Shown here one piece after another: positions 7,984-17,161 of a stretch of DNA of 64,000 bases; the stretch's first letter is position 1; each line of letters opens with the position of its first letter. The position numbers and the translations under genes were made by a program. The notes below the pieces were generated by a model. The model worked only from the letters and a program-made list of their open reading frames with translations. It was not told the DNA's origin and searched no databases. The DNA lies in the NCBI RefSeq assembly GCF_900205865.1, contig NZ_LT906662.1:3299411-3363410 (forward strand), given 5' to 3'. Origin of the DNA: Thermoanaerobacterium sp. RBIITD (GTDB lineage: Bacteria; Bacillota; Thermoanaerobacteria; Thermoanaerobacterales; Thermoanaerobacteraceae).

Positions 7984-9315
7984 TTATATTATTACATCTA
8001 CATGATCATCTGTTAAATTATTCATTAGTGCATATGTTTTTGTACCAAATTCCGTTGATTCATAATCATCATCATAATTAAATCTAAATTTATTGTTATT
8101 CTGCTCTTGATATCTTTCGCCATGACTTCCTTGCTCATTATATTGTGAAGTAAATTGCATATTTTTGTCGACCGATACATTAAAACTTTCTATTTTTATA
8201 CCCTTTGATTCTAATTGATTGCTTAATAAACTTAAATTTGCCTCTATTTGATGCTTTACTTTTTCATTATCAGTTAATATATTAGCTGTCAAATTTCCAT
8301 CAGTTGACTTTATGTTTATTTCAATTCTTCCTAAGAAATCAGGTTTAAGCTGTATTTTTATTGTTGACGTTGTATCATTTTTAGTTAAATTAATATTTTT
8401 TACTATCTGATTTATAATGTCATTTTCTCGCAAAGGCTTTTTGACATCAAAAACATTCGGTGATGTATCAAATTCTACGTTTTCTTGATTGCCTTGAAAA
8501 ATAATAACATTATCTGTTTTTAAATCTAATGTCTTGTTATTCTCTTGTGTACCTTTATTTTCATTAAGGTTTTTAATTTCACTATTTTTTTTGTCTACCT
8601 TGATATCATAAAATAATTTCTTTTCATCATCTTTTTTGTTCATTTCTTGATTGGAATTGTTATTATTTTGATTAACATTCTTTATAACATCTTTAGCAAT
8701 TTTCAAATTGTCCATTTGATTGCTGTCTTGAACTTCATTAATTTTAGACTTATTATTGTTATATTCATGGACAACATTTAAATCCAATTCCTTATTCCTA
8801 TTATCCTGATATTCTTTTATTTTATTGTCTATCATATCTATACTCGGCAATTTTATAAAATCTTTAAAGTCCTTATCTTTAATCATGTTAAATATTGTTT
8901 TAGTATCAATGTTTAATCCAAATTTTTCTTTAAGTAGTTGTGATATAATTTTGGATATTTCGCCTATATCAACTTGTCTTGTATACTGAATATTGTTTAA
9001 ACAATTATTTATCTGTTTTACTATGTTTTCATCTATAAGCAATGATGTATCTATTTTATTTACATTTATTTCATTTTTTAAACTATCAGGCAGCAAATTC
9101 ACTATTAAATTGATAAAATCAGTTATTAACTTTTTTTTATCAATTGGTAACTGGTTATTATTAATCTTTGTTGAAGAAACATCGTTACCTTTGACATTTC
9201 CATTTTGCGTACTTTTTATTATTTTTTTAAAATCAACGTGTTTATTATCATCTACTTTTATGTTTTTTTTATCAGGCATTTTGATAATAACATTGTTTTC
9301 CATCGGCTGTATCAT
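7984..9315 (-). CDS. fliK: FliK, hook-length control protein
   Basis: A 443-aa protein: a long Asn/Lys-rich, low-complexity N-terminal two thirds (the ruler) and a C-terminal FliK domain (about residues 310-385) with IKLQPDFLGRIEINI-like spacing (IQLKPDFLGRIEINIKS) and the helix HQIEANLSLLSNQLESKG. FliK measures hook length and switches export specificity. The ATG at 9315 has GAGGAGGTG 6 bases upstream. The N-terminal composition drifts fast, so the family call rests on the C-terminal domain and on its place before flgD. Confidence 0.9.
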   Translation of the reverse strand: MIQPMENNVIIKMPDKKNIKVDDNKHVDFKKIIKSTQNGNVKGNDVSSTKINNNQLPIDKKKLITDFINLIVNLLPDSLKNEINVNKIDTSLLIDENIVKQINNCLNNIQYTRQVDIGEISKIISQLLKEKFGLNIDTKTIFNMIKDKDFKDFIKLPSIDMIDNKIKEYQDNRNKELDLNVVHEYNNNKSKINEVQDSNQMDNLKIAKDVIKNVNQNNNNSNQEMNKKDDEKKLFYDIKVDKKNSEIKNLNENKGTQENNKTLDLKTDNVIIFQGNQENVEFDTSPNVFDVKKPLRENDIINQIVKNINLTKNDTTSTIKIQLKPDFLGRIEINIKSTDGNLTANILTDNEKVKHQIEANLSLLSNQLESKGIKIESFNVSVDKNMQFTSQYNEQGSHGERYQEQNNNKFRFNYDDDYESTEFGTKTYALMNNLTDDHVDVII

Positions 9316-9330
9316 TTTTTCACCTCCTCT

Positions 9331-9909
9331 CTATGGTATAGTGGATGCATTTGTAAAAAGTATTTTTGTAATAGATGCAGCCCTTTGTGGATTAAGTTGT
9401 TCTAAAATTTTTGATGCACTATCTTTATTCATATTGCTCAAAATACTTACCAAAACATTATCGTCTTTTATTTGATTTAATATATTTGCCGCATTTTGTG
9501 GATCCATATTTTCATAGTATGTTGCGAGTGTCTTTAAATCAGTCTTTTTTGAATCCAGCTGGAGTTTTAAATTATTTAAGTCACTTTGTTGTTTATCAAG
9601 TTGTGCTTGTAGCATCTCAAGTTGTTTTTGCCTATCGTTAAGGCTCGTCTCTTTATCCTGAAGTTGCTTTTCCTTAACTGCAAGCTCATCTGCAAGTTTT
9701 TTTAATTTATCTTCGCTATTTGTAGGTTGCTTGACTTGAATCAAACCCTTTAAGAGAGGTATTTTACTAAGGTTCATTAAAGTATAATCACTAATGCCGC
9801 CAACATTGAAATAAAATAAAGCACCTGAGCCAAGAATTATTATTATTGCTGCAATTATTAAAATTATTTTAATTGGACTCTTTTTATTAACCACAGGCTG
9901 GCTTTGCAT
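9331..9909 (-). CDS. ylxF: YlxF/MotE-like flagellar protein with MgtE-N domain
   Basis: The 192-aa protein has a cytoplasmic N-terminus, one membrane helix (about residues 14-32, IILIIAAIIIILGSGALFYF), a long coiled coil (about 70-125, repeated KQLQDKET/QLDKQQSDL-type heptads) and a C-terminal MgtE-N-like domain with YYENMDPQNAANILNQIKD and ILEQLNPQRAASITKIL. This matches YlxF and the MotE family, which chaperone MotC-like or stator proteins in some bacteria. Its role here is inferred from position between fliJ and fliK. Confidence 0.85.
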   Translation of the reverse strand: MQSQPVVNKKSPIKIILIIAAIIIILGSGALFYFNVGGISDYTLMNLSKIPLLKGLIQVKQPTNSEDKLKKLADELAVKEKQLQDKETSLNDRQKQLEMLQAQLDKQQSDLNNLKLQLDSKKTDLKTLATYYENMDPQNAANILNQIKDDNVLVSILSNMNKDSASKILEQLNPQRAASITKILFTNASTIP

Positions 9910-9912
9910 TGG

Positions 9913-10365
9913 TTAACCTCCTATTGTGGATTTAGCTACTTTAAAAGATACCTGTTCATCTATAATTAAATTTTGCTCTAACATGGTTAAGTACTTGTAT
10001 TCATCGTATTTCTTTTCTTTTAAATTTTCTAGCGCTTCTTTCTCTTTACTGATATCTTTAAGTCTTTTTTTTGTTTCATTTATTTCCTTTTCAATCATTG
10101 AAATTATCATTTTTTGCTCATTTATTTTATTGTATAATGAATCAAGGTATATACTATACTGTTTTATATCTAATGCTGTTGTTCCAATTTTCGTTTTGTT
10201 CTCATTTTCTAATAATGTATTATTTATCTCCTGCATGATTTGATTAAGCTTTTTTTTCTGTATCTCATATTTTGAGATAATCATAGCTAATTTCTCTTTT
10301 TCAACTTTCTGCTTTTGTTCTTTTATATTTAATATTGGTTGCAATGAATAATCAAATTTTTTCAT
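9913..10365 (-). CDS. fliJ: FliJ, flagellar export chaperone
   Basis: A 150-aa, almost entirely coiled-coil protein. The start MKKFDYSLQPILNIKEQKQ is the FliJ N-terminal signature, followed by charged heptads and an LEQNLIIDEQ-type C-terminal stretch. FliJ connects the FliI ATPase ring to the export gate. It starts 4 bases after fliI and has AGGTGAT upstream of its ATG. Confidence 0.9.
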   Translation of the reverse strand: MKKFDYSLQPILNIKEQKQKVEKEKLAMIISKYEIQKKKLNQIMQEINNTLLENENKTKIGTTALDIKQYSIYLDSLYNKINEQKMIISMIEKEINETKKRLKDISKEKEALENLKEKKYDEYKYLTMLEQNLIIDEQVSFKVAKSTIGG

Positions 10366-10369
10366 TTAA

Positions 10370-11683
10370 TCACCTATTTAAAATATTTTTGAGCATGTCT
10401 ATCGTGTCTTCGAAACTATAGTTTTCGTCGGTTTTTTGCCTTAAAAAATTTTCCATATCAGTATGTAAAGAAATCGCTTCATCAATTTTGGGATTGCTCC
10501 CATGTGTGTAGGCTCCAATATTTATAAGATCTTCAGATTCTGCATAAATCGATAAGATGTTTTTAAACTTAGCAGCTAAGTTTTTATGCCCATCCGAAAT
10601 GATATCATTCATTACTCTACTTATACTTGATAAGATATCAATTGCTGGGTAATGACTTTTATTTGCAAGTTTTCTTGATAGTACTATGTGGCCGTCTAGT
10701 ATACCTCTTACAGCGTCTGTTATAGGCTCATTTAAATCATCCCCATCAACTAAAACAGTATATAAAGCGGTTATAGAACCATTTTTAGATGATCCGGCCC
10801 TTTCTAAAAGTTTAGGTAGTACAGAAAAAACTGACGGTGTATAACCTCTTGAAACTGGTGCCTCACCTATAGACAGTCCTATTTCCCTTTGTGCCATTGC
10901 AAATCTTGTTACAGAATCCATCATGAAAAGCACATCATGACCTTGATCTCTGAAATACTCTGCAATTGATGTTGCTGTCATGGCACCCTTTACCCTCATC
11001 AATGCTGGCGTATCTGAAGTTGATACAACTATTATGGACCTTTTTAGGCCATCTTCGCCTAAATCTTTTTCTATAAATTCGTTAACTTCTCTTCCTCTTT
11101 CGCCAATAAGAGCAATTACATTTAGATCTGATCTTGCATTCCTTGCCATCATACCAAGCAATGTACTTTTCCCAACTCCACTGCCAGCAAATATACCTAT
11201 TCTCTGCCCTTTGCCACATGTTAACAAACCATCTATAGCTTTTATACCAAGTGGCATAATTTCTTTAATCCTTTTTCTCTCTAAAGGATTAGGTGGAACA
11301 TTATTTGTATTTATCAGTTTCCTAAATTTTAGAGGCCCTTTTCCATCTATTGGATTTCCTATCGCATCCAATACTCTTCCAAGTAATTCATCGCCTACAC
11401 CTACTTTCAGTTTTTGACCTGTTGCAATAACACTATTACCAGGTCCAATACCTTCCATATTACCTAATGGCATAAGATAAACTTTATCATCTTTAAATCC
11501 CATTACTTCTGCAAAAATTGAATTACCGTTTATTGATTTTATTTCACATACATCACCTATATTTGATATAGGCCCAACACTTTCGATAGTTAAACCTACA
11601 ACCTGTGATATCTTTCCTGTATATTTAATAAAGTTCTTCTCATGAATAACATTCTTATACTTCTCAAATATGTCATTGCTCAT
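10370..11683 (-). CDS. fliI: FliI, flagellum-specific export ATPase
   Basis: A 437-aa F1-beta-like ATPase. The Walker A loop is GIFAGSGVGKSTLLG (about residues 163-177), followed by ALIGERGREVNEFIE and the Walker B region VLFMMDSVTRFAMAQRE. The family motif SRGYTPSVFSVLPKLLERAG is present. FliI powers unloading and entry of export substrates. It overlaps fliH by 11 bases, consistent with stoichiometric coupling of the FliH-FliI complex. Confidence 0.97.
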   Translation of the reverse strand: MSNDIFEKYKNVIHEKNFIKYTGKISQVVGLTIESVGPISNIGDVCEIKSINGNSIFAEVMGFKDDKVYLMPLGNMEGIGPGNSVIATGQKLKVGVGDELLGRVLDAIGNPIDGKGPLKFRKLINTNNVPPNPLERKRIKEIMPLGIKAIDGLLTCGKGQRIGIFAGSGVGKSTLLGMMARNARSDLNVIALIGERGREVNEFIEKDLGEDGLKRSIIVVSTSDTPALMRVKGAMTATSIAEYFRDQGHDVLFMMDSVTRFAMAQREIGLSIGEAPVSRGYTPSVFSVLPKLLERAGSSKNGSITALYTVLVDGDDLNEPITDAVRGILDGHIVLSRKLANKSHYPAIDILSSISRVMNDIISDGHKNLAAKFKNILSIYAESEDLINIGAYTHGSNPKIDEAISLHTDMENFLRQKTDENYSFEDTIDMLKNILNR

Positions 11684-12437
11684 TTAAGACACCTTTCAAT
11701 GCTTTTTCTAAATTTTCTAATTGTGTTTTTAATCCTGAATCAATCATTCCAGAAGGAGTGTGTATTATACAATCACCTTTATTTAAAGAAATATCTTTTG
11801 CAATATTTATGTCATCAATAAATCTTAAGCTTCTCAGTACCTTATCTTTGTTTTTTACTAAATATTCATAATCTGATTCACTTACTTTTACCGTTACAAT
11901 GTCAGATGCTTCATAATTTTCTAAACCCTTTTTTATCAAGTTTATAATAATATCACTGTTTTCTTCAATATTTATATCAATAATTTTTTTTACGCATTCT
12001 ATAATTGTTGATATCATATCGCACTCAAATTCTTTTTGTAGGTTTTTTCTTTCATTTAATATCTCATTTTTTATTTCCCTTGCTTCCGCTATTAGTGATG
12101 AAGTTTTTTCTTTTCCTTCCGCAATACCCTTTTTAAGCCCTTCTTCATATCCATTACTGTAGCCTTCATTGTAACCCGTCTTTTTAGCATTTTCTTTTAA
12201 CTCATTTATTAATTTTTTTGTTTCTTTTAGCAATTTGTCTGCTTCATTTTTCGCATTTTTAATTATCCTATCTTGAATAGTTTGAATATTCTTAAGATGA
12301 TTTTTAATAATGGAGACAGGTATAGAATTATCATTTGTATCAATATCTTTTTTTTCAATAGTCCTTTTTATTTGTGGTTTTTCTATAACAACTGGTGACG
12401 AATTGGTACAATCTTCGACTTTCAATATCTTATACAA
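11673..12437 (-). CDS. fliH: FliH, export ATPase regulator
   Basis: The 254-aa protein has a polar N-terminus, a Lys/Glu-rich coiled coil and the glycine-repeat segment typical of FliH (TGYNEGYSNGYEEGLKKGIA, about residues 88-107; GxxxG spacing). The C-terminal domain resembles the V/F-type ATPase E/delta subunit (DIVTVKVSESDYEYL; GDCIIHTPSGMIDSGL). The TTG start at 12437 has GGAG 9 bases upstream and overlaps fliG by 8 bases. Confidence 0.9.
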   Translation of the reverse strand: MYKILKVEDCTNSSPVVIEKPQIKRTIEKKDIDTNDNSIPVSIIKNHLKNIQTIQDRIIKNAKNEADKLLKETKKLINELKENAKKTGYNEGYSNGYEEGLKKGIAEGKEKTSSLIAEAREIKNEILNERKNLQKEFECDMISTIIECVKKIIDINIEENSDIIINLIKKGLENYEASDIVTVKVSESDYEYLVKNKDKVLRSLRFIDDINIAKDISLNKGDCIIHTPSGMIDSGLKTQLENLEKALKGVLNEQ

Positions 12438-13449
12438 TTATTTCATCTCCTCCGCCGCGAGATATGACAATTTCACCAGCATCTTCTAATCTTCTTATTA
12501 TATTAACAATCTTCTGTTGGGCTTCTTCAACATCTTTTAATCTGACAGGTCCCATATATTCAATATCCTCTCTTATCATATCAGCAAGACGTTTCGACAT
12601 ATTATTGTAAATGACTCTTTGTACTTCTTCATTAGAACCTTTTAGTGCTAATGCAATGTCATGATTTTCTACTTCCCTCAATACCCTTTGTATTGAACGA
12701 TTATCCAATGTTATTATATCTTCAAAAACAAACATTCGCTTTTTAATTTCTTCGACTAATTCAATATCCTTTGTTTCAAGTGTATCAATTATATTCTTCT
12801 CTGTCGCTCTATCTACAGAATTCAAAATATCCACAATAGTTTGAAGTCCTCCAGTTGTTGTATAATCTTGTGTAACAAGGGATGAAAGCTTTTTTTCTAG
12901 GATTCGCTCTACTTCTTTGACTATTTCTGGTGATGTCGCTTCCATCTTTGCAATTCTCATAGCTACATCAGATTGTATATTTTCTGGCAATGATGATAGT
13001 ATCGCACCTGCTTGTTGTGGTTTTAAGTATGATAATATCATAGCTATTGTTTGCGGATGTTCATTTTGAATAAAACTTAATACCTGTGATGGATCTGCAC
13101 GCCTCACAAAATCAAATGGCCTTACTTTTAGCGTAGATGTAAGCCTATTTATGATTTCAATGGCTTGCTGAGTGCCTAATGCTTTTTCGAGTATCTCTTT
13201 CGCGTAATCAATACCACCTTCAATTATGTATTCCTGTGCCATACACATATTATAAAAGTCGTCTAGTATTTTTTCTTTTTCTTCTGGTGAAATATTTTTT
13301 ATATTAGCAATTTCAAGTGTCAATTGTTCTATCTCATCTTCCCTGAGATGTTTGTATATCTGTGCCGAATTGGCAGGTCCTAATGCTATAAGAAGCATCG
13401 CACATTTTTGTTTTCCTGAAACTGAACTTTTTACCAATGTAGACACCAT
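12430..13449 (-). CDS. fliG: FliG, motor switch/torque protein
   Basis: A 339-aa FliG with its three armadillo-like domains: the N-terminal domain (KCAMLLIALGPANSAQIYKH), the middle EHPQT motif (QNEHPQTIAMILSYL, about residue 125), and the C-terminal charged torque helix (LRPFDF-like RPFDFVRRADPSQVL precedes it; DIALALKGSNEEVQRVI and NNMSKRLADMIREDIEYMGP follow). It couples MotA to rotation and sits on FliF. The start lies 2 bases after the fliF stop. Confidence 0.97.
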   Translation of the reverse strand: MVSTLVKSSVSGKQKCAMLLIALGPANSAQIYKHLREDEIEQLTLEIANIKNISPEEKEKILDDFYNMCMAQEYIIEGGIDYAKEILEKALGTQQAIEIINRLTSTLKVRPFDFVRRADPSQVLSFIQNEHPQTIAMILSYLKPQQAGAILSSLPENIQSDVAMRIAKMEATSPEIVKEVERILEKKLSSLVTQDYTTTGGLQTIVDILNSVDRATEKNIIDTLETKDIELVEEIKKRMFVFEDIITLDNRSIQRVLREVENHDIALALKGSNEEVQRVIYNNMSKRLADMIREDIEYMGPVRLKDVEEAQQKIVNIIRRLEDAGEIVISRGGGDEIIV

Positions 13450-13450
13450 C

Positions 13451-14956
13451 CTATTCTTCGTTCAGCCAAGTTCTTATCAATTGTGCAACAATATCTGGCT
13501 TTTGTTTTATTAATTTTTCAATTTGCTTTCTTTTTTCATCTTTTTCATCAGTTGGTATCTCTATATTTTCTATAGGCTCTGCTATTGAAACAGCTTCTTC
13601 TAAATTATTAACTGGTAAAGTTTCTTTCTTTTTCTTCTTAGCCATAATATATGAAAAACCTCCAACTATAAGTAAACCTGCAACAAGCAATAACCATAAA
13701 TAAGGAAAAGATGGTTTCTTTTCACTTTTCATTTGATTTAATAGGTCTGTATTAAATTTTATACCTTGCACAGAAACAGTTACATTTTTACCCCCGGCAG
13801 CATTTGATACAAGATCAGTTATTTGCTGTTTCATCGTAGAACTTAAATTATTGCTATTTACAACAACACCTAATGAGATATTTTGTATTTTCCCCTGTGC
13901 TGATGTAAGTGTTGTTTTTATTTGATTAATTTCATAGTTTATAGTTGTATCTGTTTTATTATAATTGGAGTTGCCATTATTAGCAGTTTGATATTGGGGT
14001 GGATTATTGTTTGTTTGACCGGTTACTGCCCCGTTATTTGATCCATTTGCAATCTCTTTTAGCTCTTGTGTACTTCTTACTATACCTTTATTATCTATTA
14101 CGGGTTGCCATTCAACTCTGTCCTGCACTTGTTTATCAAAGTTCAAATTCACATTTGCCCTGACAATTACATTTCCAGGTCCAAATACTTGCTCAAGTAG
14201 TGTTTGAATATTGTTCTGTAGATCATTTTGCACTTTTGTTTGTAGTGAATATTGTGAATTAGCATTTTCTGCACTATTTTCATTTTGAGCAACTAATATC
14301 TTTCCATTGCCATCTATCAAAGTAATATTGTCTGGTTTTAATCCTTCTACACTTTTAGAAACAAAATTTATAATTCCGTTTATTTGCTGCTGTGTTAATG
14401 CTGCACCAGGTTTTAATTGTAACATAACAGCGGCAGATGACGATGTTTCATTGTTAGACAGTACAAAATTATTTTGATCTGGAACAACTATGTTGACTTT
14501 AGCATCCTGAACACCATCAATAGCTTTTAGTGTATTTTGTATTTCATTCTGAACAAAGTATATGTATTTCTGCTTTCTCTCCTGGTCTGTTGTAGCAAGA
14601 GAATTATTCATAGCATCATTGAAGCTAAACCCCTCTTGAGGAATTCCTTCTGTCGCAAGTTTCATTCTGGCTTCGTTTTTATATTGGGCTGGTACCATAA
14701 TTGTATTTCCATTTCCCGTTATTTTATATGGTATCTTTAATTCATTTTTCAATTTATCTACAACGGCACCAGCATCTTTTACGCTTAAATCTGTATATAA
14801 AACTTCATAATTAGGTCTATTTATTATGTAAACTAAAAGTGATATACTCCCAATTAATAATAATGCTATTATTCCAATTTGTATCTTTTGCTTTCGCTCG
14901 AGATTATTCCAATAATCATTGATTTGCTTTCTTATGTTATTGATAAAAGCAGGCAT
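13451..14956 (-). CDS. fliF: FliF, MS-ring protein
   Basis: The 501-aa MS-ring subunit has two membrane helices (about residues 27-46, IGIIALLLIGSISLLVYII, and about 423-441, YLWLLLVAGLLIVGGFSYI) enclosing ring-building motifs such as YEVLYTDLSVKDAGAVVDKL and EGLKPDNITLIDGNG. The C-terminal tail after the second helix ends in LIRTWLNEE, the FliG-binding type of ending. The ATG at 14956 with GAGGTGA upstream is preferred over the TTG just before it. Confidence 0.97.
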   Translation of the reverse strand: MPAFINNIRKQINDYWNNLERKQKIQIGIIALLLIGSISLLVYIINRPNYEVLYTDLSVKDAGAVVDKLKNELKIPYKITGNGNTIMVPAQYKNEARMKLATEGIPQEGFSFNDAMNNSLATTDQERKQKYIYFVQNEIQNTLKAIDGVQDAKVNIVVPDQNNFVLSNNETSSSAAVMLQLKPGAALTQQQINGIINFVSKSVEGLKPDNITLIDGNGKILVAQNENSAENANSQYSLQTKVQNDLQNNIQTLLEQVFGPGNVIVRANVNLNFDKQVQDRVEWQPVIDNKGIVRSTQELKEIANGSNNGAVTGQTNNNPPQYQTANNGNSNYNKTDTTINYEINQIKTTLTSAQGKIQNISLGVVVNSNNLSSTMKQQITDLVSNAAGGKNVTVSVQGIKFNTDLLNQMKSEKKPSFPYLWLLLVAGLLIVGGFSYIMAKKKKKETLPVNNLEEAVSIAEPIENIEIPTDEKDEKRKQIEKLIKQKPDIVAQLIRTWLNEE

Positions 14957-14981
14957 CAATTCACCTCATTTCAAATAAGGA

Positions 14982-15269
14982 TTAAACAGGCATCCTCATT
15001 ATCTCTTGATATGCGTCTAGTATCTTATTTTTTATCTGAATAGTAAGTTGTAATGCAATATCGGCTTTTGTAGCATCTATCATTACATTATGTATATTAT
15101 TGATATCACCAGTTATCAACATTTGATCATCTTGTTGTGATTTAAGCTGTAAATTATTTACATCATTAAGAGCAGCTTTTAAAATATCTCCAAATGAATT
15201 TGTGCTATTATTTATACCAGAAACAGGGTTGCTTCCTATATTCGTTATATAAGGAATTGGATTTATCAT
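14982..15269 (-). CDS. fliE: FliE, MS-ring/rod junction protein
   Basis: This 95-aa protein has the FliE C-terminal signature: VMIDATKADIALQLTIQIKN followed by KILDAYQEIMRMPV. FliE joins the MS ring to the proximal rod. Length and its place between flgC and fliF are standard. GGTGAT precedes the ATG. Confidence 0.94.
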   Translation of the reverse strand: MINPIPYITNIGSNPVSGINNSTNSFGDILKAALNDVNNLQLKSQQDDQMLITGDINNIHNVMIDATKADIALQLTIQIKNKILDAYQEIMRMPV

Positions 15270-15279
15270 AATTTATCAC

Positions 15280-15726
15280 CTATGCCTTTCCGATTTCTAA
15301 TGCTTTTTGTATCATGGATTTGGAAGAATTAACTGCTGTGACGTTCGCTTCATATGCCCTCGTTGCAGAAATCATATCCACCATTTCAGAAACTACATTT
15401 ACATTAGGTAAGCTTACATATCCCATGTTATCTGCATCCGGATTACCAGGGTCATATATTCTATTTAATGGTGTTTTATTATCATCGATTATAGCTGTAA
15501 CTTCAACACCTCTTCCTATATAAGCACCTTTTGCTATATCAAGCATATTACCGAAATTATTTTGATCATCAATTTCTTTAAAGACGACAAGTTTTCTTCT
15601 GTATGGTCCACCGCTAGATGTCCTCGTTGTATTAACATTTGCAATGTTTTGAGATATAACATCCATTCTTAATCTTTCTGCGGTCAAGCCAGAAGCACTT
15701 ATATCAATAGAATTTAAAAATCCCAA
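15280..15726 (-). CDS. flgC: FlgC, proximal rod protein
   Basis: A 148-aa rod protein with N-terminal [20 protein letters not shown] and NVNTTR motifs and C-terminal [25 protein letters not shown] motif typical of FlgC. The start is a TTG with GGGAGG 8 bases upstream; no ATG fits better. It follows flgB closely. Confidence 0.95.
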   Translation of the reverse strand: MGFLNSIDISASGLTAERLRMDVISQNIANVNTTRTSSGGPYRRKLVVFKEIDDQNNFGNMLDIAKGAYIGRGVEVTAIIDDNKTPLNRIYDPGNPDADNMGYVSLPNVNVVSEMVDMISATRAYEANVTAVNSSKSMIQKALEIGKA

Positions 15727-15731
15727 TTTTT

Positions 15732-16139
15732 TTACCTCCCATCTTTTACTGCTGTTATAATTGAGTTTAGTTCACCGTTTATCCTTTGTGCTATTGCTTC
15801 ATAATAGAGCTGATTTTTGGCCAAATTTGACATTTCGACATCAATATCAACATTATTTCCATCAAGTCTCGACGAAGTACTGTTATCTTGAACTATTTGT
15901 GGCTTTATATTATCGATAGTTGAAGGGTTTATTGGTATATGATTTTTATCTGTGACATATCCCTCAAGTTTATTTGAACTTAACGCGTCTTTTAAAAAAT
16001 CTTCGAATTTTACATCTGATCTTTTAAAACCTACTGTATCAACATTTGCAATGTTATTAGATATTATTTCATTTCTCAACGCTGAAGCATCTAATGCTTT
16101 TCCCAAAAGATCTACTTGCCCGAAGTTCAATTCTATCAT
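15732..16139 (-). CDS. flgB: FlgB, proximal rod protein
   Basis: The first gene of the flagellar operon. The 135-aa product has [35 protein letters not shown] and a C-terminal [16 protein letters not shown] motif, all characteristic of FlgB. The ATG at 16139 is chosen because GGAGGGG lies 6 bases upstream; an in-frame ATG at 16157 lies before that site. A long leader separates it from the promoter at 16250-16279. Confidence 0.95.
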   Translation of the reverse strand: MIELNFGQVDLLGKALDASALRNEIISNNIANVDTVGFKRSDVKFEDFLKDALSSNKLEGYVTDKNHIPINPSTIDNIKPQIVQDNSTSSRLDGNNVDIDVEMSNLAKNQLYYEAIAQRINGELNSIITAVKDGR

Positions 16140-16249
16140 ATTTTCCCCTCCAGTCATTAATACTAATATTCGACAAAAATTTTAAATATCCTTCATAGTT
16201 CTTACAAATAGAAGCAAAAAAACATTTATTTTATATTTTTTATCAATGA

Positions 16250-16279
16250 ATTATCATTAAATAAAGAAATTAATGTCAA
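16250..16279 (-). promoter_or_regulatory. SigA-type promoter of the flagellar operon
   Basis: TTGACA (16274-16279, minus) and GATAAT (16250-16255) are separated by 18 bases. A start about 7 bases further gives a leader of roughly 100 bases before flgB. No SigD-type motif (TAAA with GCCGATAA) was seen here. The region 16140-16375 holds only this promoter and the codY terminator. Confidence 0.6.
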
Positions 16280-16340
16280 GTATTATCAATTTTTGTCAAA
16301 ATATATTATATCACGCTGCTTATTTTAAAACCATAAGAAA

Positions 16341-16366
16341 AAAGTCCTAATTTTCATTAGGACTTT
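16341..16366 (-). terminator. Intrinsic terminator of the dprA-codY operon
   Basis: An 11-bp perfect stem (aaagtcctaat / attaggacttt) with a GAAA loop in the transcript starts about 10 bases after the codY stop and runs into a U-rich tail. It separates codY from the flagellar operon promoter. Confidence 0.9.
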
Positions 16367-16375
16367 CCGTTATAC

Positions 16376-17140
16376 TTATCTCTTTAATTTTTTTAGCTCA
16401 TCTATTAGCTTATCATTTAATATCTTAATGTGTGTCCCCTTCATGCCAAGGGATCTTGATTCTATAACACCGGCGCTTTCAAATTTCCTTAAGGCATTTA
16501 CTATAACCGACCTTGTTATTCCAACCTTATCTGCTATTTTACTTGCTACAAGTAATCCTTCATTTCCTTCTAATTCATCAAATATATGTATGACAGCTTC
16601 AAGTTCAGAATATGAAAGTGTTGCAAGTGCCATCTGTACAACTGCCCGTTTTCTTTCATCTTCCTCGAGCTCATCATTTTTAGACCTTAATATTTCAAGT
16701 CCAATCACAGTTGCACCATATTCGGCAAGTATAATATCATCGTCGGTAAATTTATCGTTAAATCTTGTTAACAATAATGTACCAAGTCTATTCCCACCAC
16801 CATAAACAGGAACGATTGTTGCATATTTTTGCTCCTCTTTAATGAGCAATACCTTATCTTCTTTTGTAGCATTGATATATGTTTCCGATATTTTTAACAA
16901 TTCTTCGTTATATTCCTCTGGAAATTGCTTATTTTTAATTACATCATCACCTGCAATCTTATTACTGTAATCATCTATAAGATTGTAACCTAACAATTTG
17001 CCTCTTCTGCTTATTATATAGACATTACAATTTACAACGTCTTTTAATATTTGAGATAATTCATTAAAATTAACTGGTTGAATACCTGTCTTCTGTAGTA
17101 TCTTATTTACTTTCCTCGTTTTTTCGAGAAGTGTCTCCAT
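16376..17140 (-). CDS. codY: CodY, GTP/branched-chain amino acid sensing repressor
   Basis: CodY is the global nutrient regulator of Firmicutes. The 254-aa protein has the N-terminal GAF domain ([16 protein letters not shown] start; [16 protein letters not shown], about residue 115) and a C-terminal winged helix with [20 protein letters not shown], the DNA-recognition element. The ATG at 17140 matches the usual N-terminus; AGGAGG lies about 12 bases upstream, a little far. The gene closes the hslVU operon and lies directly upstream of the flagellar operon, as in Bacillus. Confidence 0.97.
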   Translation of the reverse strand: METLLEKTRKVNKILQKTGIQPVNFNELSQILKDVVNCNVYIISRRGKLLGYNLIDDYSNKIAGDDVIKNKQFPEEYNEELLKISETYINATKEDKVLLIKEEQKYATIVPVYGGGNRLGTLLLTRFNDKFTDDDIILAEYGATVIGLEILRSKNDELEEDERKRAVVQMALATLSYSELEAVIHIFDELEGNEGLLVASKIADKVGITRSVIVNALRKFESAGVIESRSLGMKGTHIKILNDKLIDELKKLKR

Positions 17141-17161
17141 ATTTATATTTATCCTCCTCAT

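Noticed and set aside
8500-9200. Repeat or low-complexity element in fliK
   Set aside because: The Asn/Lys-rich stretch is the normal fast-evolving ruler region of FliK and not a DNA repeat array.
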